Origin: Litoreibacter ascidiaceicola
GTDB taxonomy: Bacteria; Pseudomonadota; Alphaproteobacteria; Rhodobacterales; Rhodobacteraceae
NCBI RefSeq assembly: GCF_900129235.1
Contig: NZ_FQUV01000010.1
Location: forward strand, 48,470-112,469
Length of the DNA stretch: 64,000 nucleotides
Reading direction: 5' to 3'
Positions 60,750 to 64,000 of the stretch are shown piece after piece. Under the pieces are notes generated by a model. It did not search any database, was not told the DNA's origin, and saw nothing but the letters and a program-made list of their open reading frames with translations. The position numbers and the translations under genes were made by a program. How positions within the stretch are numbered: position 1 is the stretch's first letter; the number at the start of each line of letters is the position of its first letter.

Positions 60750-61475
60750 ATGACGCCCGCTAGTGCGGTAAACAACAACGCGCATGAGTTGGGAGGAACA
60801 CCGCTGATCAGGGTGAAACCCTATGACAAGTTCGAGCGGACCGTCCAAGACAGGCGGCGTGGAAAGCAAAGTAGGGTGGAGCGAACCCCATCGGACAAGG
60901 AGTGGATCGAGGCGTTTTGCAGCGCAGCTGATCCATACAACGCGGCGCTGGTCCGGTTCATGTTCGAGACGGCGGCGCGGATCGATCAGGCTGGTTCGTT
61001 AGAGCCTCATGATCTGAGGCCTGCCGAGAACAAGGTCAGGGTGAAGGCCCAGAAGGGACACCCCGAGAGCTGGATCACGGTATCGCCAGAATTGATGGAC
61101 GAACTGCTGGCTTTGCCACCAAAGCGACCCAAGAACCGCAAGACCGGTAAATTCATGAAGCCGCGCGTTTTTGGCTACGGCAGCTCGACCGGGTACAACA
61201 CACGCTGGAAGACCATCTGCAAGCGGGCTGGCATCCAATACCTATCCTGGCACCAAGCAGGGCGTCATGGGTTCTTCACTGAATTAGTTGTCCGGCAGGG
61301 TGTCGATCCCGTAAATGCGGCCAAGGCTGGACGCTGGGCTGACCCCAATTTGCCAATGCGGATTTACGCCCATGCGGAGACTGATGAGGCCGACATTAGA
61401 GCGCGGGTTCGTACAAACCATGTACAGGAAGACCCTGTACAGGCACCCAAACAACGGAAACCAAAGAAGGAATAG
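60750..61475 (+). pseudogene. tyrosine recombinase (phage-type integrase), 5'-truncated
   Basis: 241 residues from ATG 60750 holding only the catalytic domain. The conserved residues are present: Arg in TAARIDQAGSLEPHDLR, Lys in RVKAQKGHPESW, the HxxR box as WHQAGRHGFFTEL, Trp in AGRWADPN and the nucleophile Tyr in MRIYAHAETDE. Related integrases are about 350-400 residues and carry an N-terminal SAM-like core-binding domain. Here, only its last part is visible upstream (TWWREIMTPASAV in frame with the ATG), and the sequence before 60,720 does not look like an integrase. The gene is next to and points at attR, the normal place for the island's integrase. It is probably unable to excise the island alone. 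Confidence 0.8.
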
Positions 61476-61489
61476 CGCTATGAACGGTT

Positions 61490-61536
61490 CCCTCCTAAGG
61501 GGCAGGTTATTGGTTCGAATCCAATCGGGGTCACCA
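61490..61536. repeat. attR: displaced 3' fragment of tRNA-Arg(CCU)
   Basis: The 47-bp copy matches the last 47 nt of the tRNA gene (50929-50975) except at six positions, all in the T stem: GCA/TGC in the tRNA versus ATT/AAT here. The changes are compensated, so the fragment still pairs. The 19-bp block CCCTCCTAAGGGGCAGGTT is identical and is the probable crossover region. This is the right boundary of the island. Confidence 0.93.
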
Positions 61537-61624
61537 TCTTTTCTTGGATGCCCAGCTTTAGGATCGCGCCGCAATCGCCACGCAGGGCTTGTCGTTGCAC
61601 AGCAGGTCTTGAACCTAAGTGCTG

Positions 61625-62533
61625 TTAGGGGCGCGCGACGATATGATCAGGGGAAATCCCTGATGCACCAATTGCGCTTTGCACGTCGTGGTCAGCGAAA
61701 AACCCGTAATCTGCAATCAGGGCTGAAGCGATTCCAGCGGTTTGAGCGCCTAAAATATCCGTGTGAAGACTGTCGCCGACCATCACAACGCGATCACGCG
61801 AGATGTTGTTACTCAGGCGCAGAAAGGCCAGCTCGAATATATTTCCGAAGGGTTTGCCGAAAAACTGCGGTGTAATATCGGTTTCATCGGCAAGTCTGTG
61901 GGCGAAATACCCGGGCTCCGTTGAAAAGCCTGTTTCGCGCGGGGCGACGATGTCGGGGTTGCCGACCCAAACGGGTCTGGGGCGTTGCCTCAATGCCTGC
62001 ACGAGCAGCGATTGGCGGGTTTCGGTCCAAACGGCGCTGCCGATCATCAAGAAGCCATCGACCTTTTCATAAACGGCGGGGTCTTCTTCCAGATAGCTTA
62101 CGTTCAAGCTTTCAAGATCGCGCAAACCTGCTTTCGGCGTTGCCATGAGCCCAAGGTGCTTACCTTCGGCAGTGCCAATCGCGGATAACAAAGTCGCACG
62201 ACTGGTGATCACGTCTTCGGCTGAGAAATCATATCCAAGCCGCCAGTATTTCTCCATCAACGCAGCGTGCGGGAACCCGGCAGCGTTGGATACGACGATG
62301 ACCTGCTTGCCCCGCGACTTCAGCAATTGGATCCGCTCCACCACGCCGGGAATCGCGGTTTCTCCGATGTTTAGAACGCCGAAAGCATCTAAGAGAAACG
62401 CATCATACTGATCTGCTATGTCCTCCAATGTAGCGACGATCTCCGGCTTGTTTTTAGGCGGAACGAATTCGGGGAGCCGGTGCCGGACTGCTTCATACGC
62501 AGCGAGAGCTTTGGCGGTATCCATTCCGCTCAA
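61625..62533 (-). CDS. HAD-superfamily class IIA hydrolase
   Basis: 302 residues if started at TTG 62533, which overlaps the permease stop as TTGA; ATG 62524 is an alternative three codons later. FLLDAFGVLNIGETAIPGVVERIQLLKSRGKQ has the nucleophile Asp and the IIA-type cap position, VIVVSNAAGFP is motif II, and VMVGDSLHTDILGAQTAGIASALI is motif IV. It matches the TIGR01459-type group of HAD-IIA phosphatases common in alphaproteobacteria. It is translationally coupled to two phosphonate-type permeases, so it may process an imported phosphate ester. The substrate is unknown. Confidence 0.88.
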   Translation of the reverse strand: MSGMDTAKALAAYEAVRHRLPEFVPPKNKPEIVATLEDIADQYDAFLLDAFGVLNIGETAIPGVVERIQLLKSRGKQVIVVSNAAGFPHAALMEKYWRLGYDFSAEDVITSRATLLSAIGTAEGKHLGLMATPKAGLRDLESLNVSYLEEDPAVYEKVDGFLMIGSAVWTETRQSLLVQALRQRPRPVWVGNPDIVAPRETGFSTEPGYFAHRLADETDITPQFFGKPFGNIFELAFLRLSNNISRDRVVMVGDSLHTDILGAQTAGIASALIADYGFFADHDVQSAIGASGISPDHIVARP

Positions 62534-63345
62534 ATAATCGCTCCACGGACTTTAGCCGAGACCCATTCGCTGATCACAACTGCGACGAGGATCACGAGCA
62601 GGATGAGACTGACCTGAGGCCAAGCAAGCACGTTCAGCGACGATGAAAGCTGAAGCCCGATGCCCCCTGCACCAACTAGGCCCAATACCGTTGACTCACG
62701 AATGTTGATGTCCCAGCGAAACACGGCAATCCCCGCGAAGGCTGGCATGATCTGGGGCACAATCCCGTAGGCCATAACCTGCCAGCGAGAAGCGCCCGTC
62801 GCGGTGATGGCTTCAACTTGAACGGCGTCGATTTCTTCGATGGCCTCGTACAGAAGCTTCGCGCAGAAGCCGATTGAGCGGATCGCGATTGCGATCACGC
62901 CCGCAAACACGCCGGGCCCAATGATTGCGATAAGCAGCAGCGCCCAGATCAGCGAATTAATCGAGCGGGTCGCGACGATAATCAACAGGGCAATCGGCCG
63001 GATGAAAAGGCGCGAAGGTGTCGTGTTGCTTGCCGCCAGAAACGCCACCGGAACGGCAAGACACAGCGAGATCAGCGTGCCGAGGGTTGCGATGTTCAAT
63101 GTATCCCAGATCGGCCGACCTAGTTGGCTAATGTATTCCCAACGTGGCGGTGTTGCGCGGGTCCAGATGTCACTTGCAATACGCGGCGCATCCCAAACGA
63201 AGAACCATGTGGTCGCGTTTGATATCTGCTGCCAGCAAACGGCAAATATTGCGAGTCCTGTGAGCCACATTGCCGAGTGCGCGACAGATTGCTTGGTCGT
63301 CCTGCGCCGCCAGATGTCGGTGCCGTTTTGGTGCTTTACAGGCAT
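62530..63345 (-). CDS. phnE: phosphonate ABC transporter permease PhnE
   Basis: 271 residues with six membrane helices. The binding-protein-dependent transport signature is intact: EAITATGASRWQVMAYGIVPQIMP (EAA loop), and RWDINIRESTVLGLVGAGGIG. The N-terminal WDTLNIATLGTLISLCLAVPVAFLAA is typical of PhnE. It imports phosphonates or phosphate esters with an ATP-binding protein and PhnD-type binding protein not in the window. It shares one base with the stop of a second permease gene upstream and overlaps the hydrolase gene by 4 bp. Confidence 0.92.
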   Translation of the reverse strand: MPVKHQNGTDIWRRRTTKQSVAHSAMWLTGLAIFAVCWQQISNATTWFFVWDAPRIASDIWTRATPPRWEYISQLGRPIWDTLNIATLGTLISLCLAVPVAFLAASNTTPSRLFIRPIALLIIVATRSINSLIWALLLIAIIGPGVFAGVIAIAIRSIGFCAKLLYEAIEEIDAVQVEAITATGASRWQVMAYGIVPQIMPAFAGIAVFRWDINIRESTVLGLVGAGGIGLQLSSSLNVLAWPQVSLILLVILVAVVISEWVSAKVRGAII

Positions 63346-63884
63346 TACTGCACCCTCGCTCTAACGATGCCGGAGATGTATTCCAGCGCCATGACGATCA
63401 CGATGATCAGGATCAGGATTGCTGCGGCTGTATCGTATTCGTAGCGGTCAAATGCGGTGTTCAATGTAGCTCCGATGCCACCTGCACCGACCAAGCCAAG
63501 GATCGCACTTTCGCGGAAGTTGATGTCGAGCCGGTATATTGAAAGCCCGACCAACCGTGGCATGACCTGAGGTTGCACGCCGTAGTTGATCCATTGCGCC
63601 CAGCGTGCGCCAGACGCGCGCACGGCTTCCGCCTGTGAACGATCCATGCTTTCGATATCCTCGGCCAAAAGTTTGGACAGGAAACCGATGGTGGCGAAAC
63701 TTAGAGTAAGGAAGCCCGCGAGAGGTCCGAAGCCGAAAATGGCAACGAGCAGGATCGCCACAATGATTTCTTGCAGCGCACGGCTGATGGCAACGATGCC
63801 ACGGCAGATCATATAGACGGGCAGCGGTGCGATATTGCGTGCCGCGCCCAGTCCGATTGGGATGGAAATCAGGATCCCAACCAC
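63345..63884 (-). CDS. phnE: second PhnE-type permease, 5' part missing or frameshifted
   Basis: 179 residues from GTG 63884, about 100 shorter than the companion permease. The core is intact (EAVRASGARWAQWINYGVQPQVMP, RLDINFRESAILGLVGAGGIG). Upstream in the same frame there are no natural PhnE helices, while another frame just upstream reads TWEMWD before TITVAASVVG-like sequence, so a one-base frameshift near 63,890 is one explanation. The other is insertion of a mobile element whose DNA starts about there. Without the sequence beyond the window I cannot decide. As it stands, the permease lacks its first helices and is probably not functional. Confidence 0.7.
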   Translation of the reverse strand: MVGILISIPIGLGAARNIAPLPVYMICRGIVAISRALQEIIVAILLVAIFGFGPLAGFLTLSFATIGFLSKLLAEDIESMDRSQAEAVRASGARWAQWINYGVQPQVMPRLVGLSIYRLDINFRESAILGLVGAGGIGATLNTAFDRYEYDTAAAILILIIVIVMALEYISGIVRARVQ

Positions 63885-63983
63885 CGATGCTGCGACGGTT
63901 ATGATCCCACATTTCCCAAGTGATCGCGTGATTTAGCTTCGTTTGTCCGTTTTTTTGTGTTACATTACAGCATGTTAACTTGC

Positions 63984-64000
63984 GTTGGAGGCTGCAATGC
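63984..64000 (+). promoter_or_regulatory. ribosome-binding site and ATG of a gene running off the right edge
   Basis: GGAGG at 63987-63991 precedes ATG 63997 by 5 nt, a strong start on the plus strand, opposite to the permeases. If a mobile element interrupts the permease gene, this could be its transposase start. Only one codon is visible, so this is a weak guess. Confidence 0.35.

Larger units (their letters stand above)
50929..61536. mobile_element. mobilizable genomic island integrated in tRNA-Arg(CCU)
   Basis: The island is bounded by the 3' 47 nt of tRNA-Arg (50929-50975) and an imperfect copy at 61490-61536, with a tyrosine recombinase gene next to the right copy. Inside are a helix-turn-helix protein, mobC, a relaxase with two nested genes, a decayed gene, and a cargo of surface-glycan genes (RgpF/CDP-glycerol transferase fusion, TagD, sulfotransferase). 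There is no type IV secretion gene, so it would need a helper to transfer. The integrase lacks its N-terminal domain, so the island is probably fixed. Confidence 0.88.

Noticed and set aside
1..64000. CRISPR arrays, rRNA genes, complete insertion sequences
   Set aside because: No regularly spaced repeats, rRNA-like segments or transposase with terminal repeats were seen on reading through the window.

Overview
The window looks like chromosomal DNA of an alphaproteobacterium, most likely a roseobacter-type Rhodobacteraceae. The main reasons are an exosortase fused to an EpsI domain together with a VPLPA-CTERM-type protein (the XrtD system, known mainly from that group), tRNA-Arg(CCU) followed by a mobilizable island of alphaproteobacterial type, and the gene styles (frequent TTG/GTG starts, ATGA-type overlaps). 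This is inferred from gene content; no rRNA or taxonomic marker is present.

Positions 1-39,444 form a large exopolysaccharide / surface-glycan locus. A leftward block (11,698 to 1) encodes an ExeA-like ATPase, a Wzz-type chain-length protein, a tyrosine-kinase-like ATPase, GalE, a GT4 glycosyltransferase, a NodB deacetylase, a membrane glycosyltransferase-like protein, a methyltransferase, the VPLPA-CTERM protein and the start of a type I polyketide synthase that runs off the left edge. A divergent rightward block (12,116-17,692) encodes an ExoY-like priming transferase, a TPR lipoprotein, a short Wza-type export protein and an outer-membrane barrel. The 417-bp divergent intergenic region holds a perfect 13-bp inverted repeat and a CtrA-like TTAA-N7-TTAA site. 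Next come GT2, Wzy-like and Wzx genes, a PKD/beta-helix protein, two more glycosyltransferases, exosortase XrtD-EpsI (26,734-28,332), an asparagine-synthase-type amidotransferase, and a leftward sugar-modification block (WecE-like aminotransferase, WecG/TagA transferase, aldo/keto-reductase-like protein, Gfo/Idh/MocA dehydrogenase, GtrA, and a HAD-UbiA fusion).

Positions 40,503-50,823 hold hexuronate catabolism genes (uxaC, fructuronate reductase), a three-gene module for an undecaprenyl-linked N-acetylaminosugar (4,6-dehydratase, reductase, small phosphoglycosyltransferase), UDP-glucose dehydrogenase, a PLDc_N mini-protein missed by simple length cut-offs, a YihY-type membrane protein and a LacI-family regulator.

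Positions 50,899-61,536 are a genomic island in tRNA-Arg(CCU). It is bounded by a 47-bp imperfect repeat of the tRNA 3' part whose T-stem arms differ by compensated changes. It carries a helix-turn-helix protein, mobC, a relaxase with two genes nested in another frame, a decayed SGNH-like gene, a 1,256-residue RgpF/CDP-glycerol-glycerophosphotransferase/glycosyltransferase protein, TagD, a coiled-coil sulfotransferase and a 5'-truncated tyrosine recombinase. The cargo looks like a teichoic-acid-like glycerol-phosphate and sulfate decoration module.

Positions 61,625-64,000 hold an HAD-IIA hydrolase and two PhnE-type phosphonate permeases. The upstream permease appears broken near the right edge, possibly by a mobile element whose own gene starts at 63,997.
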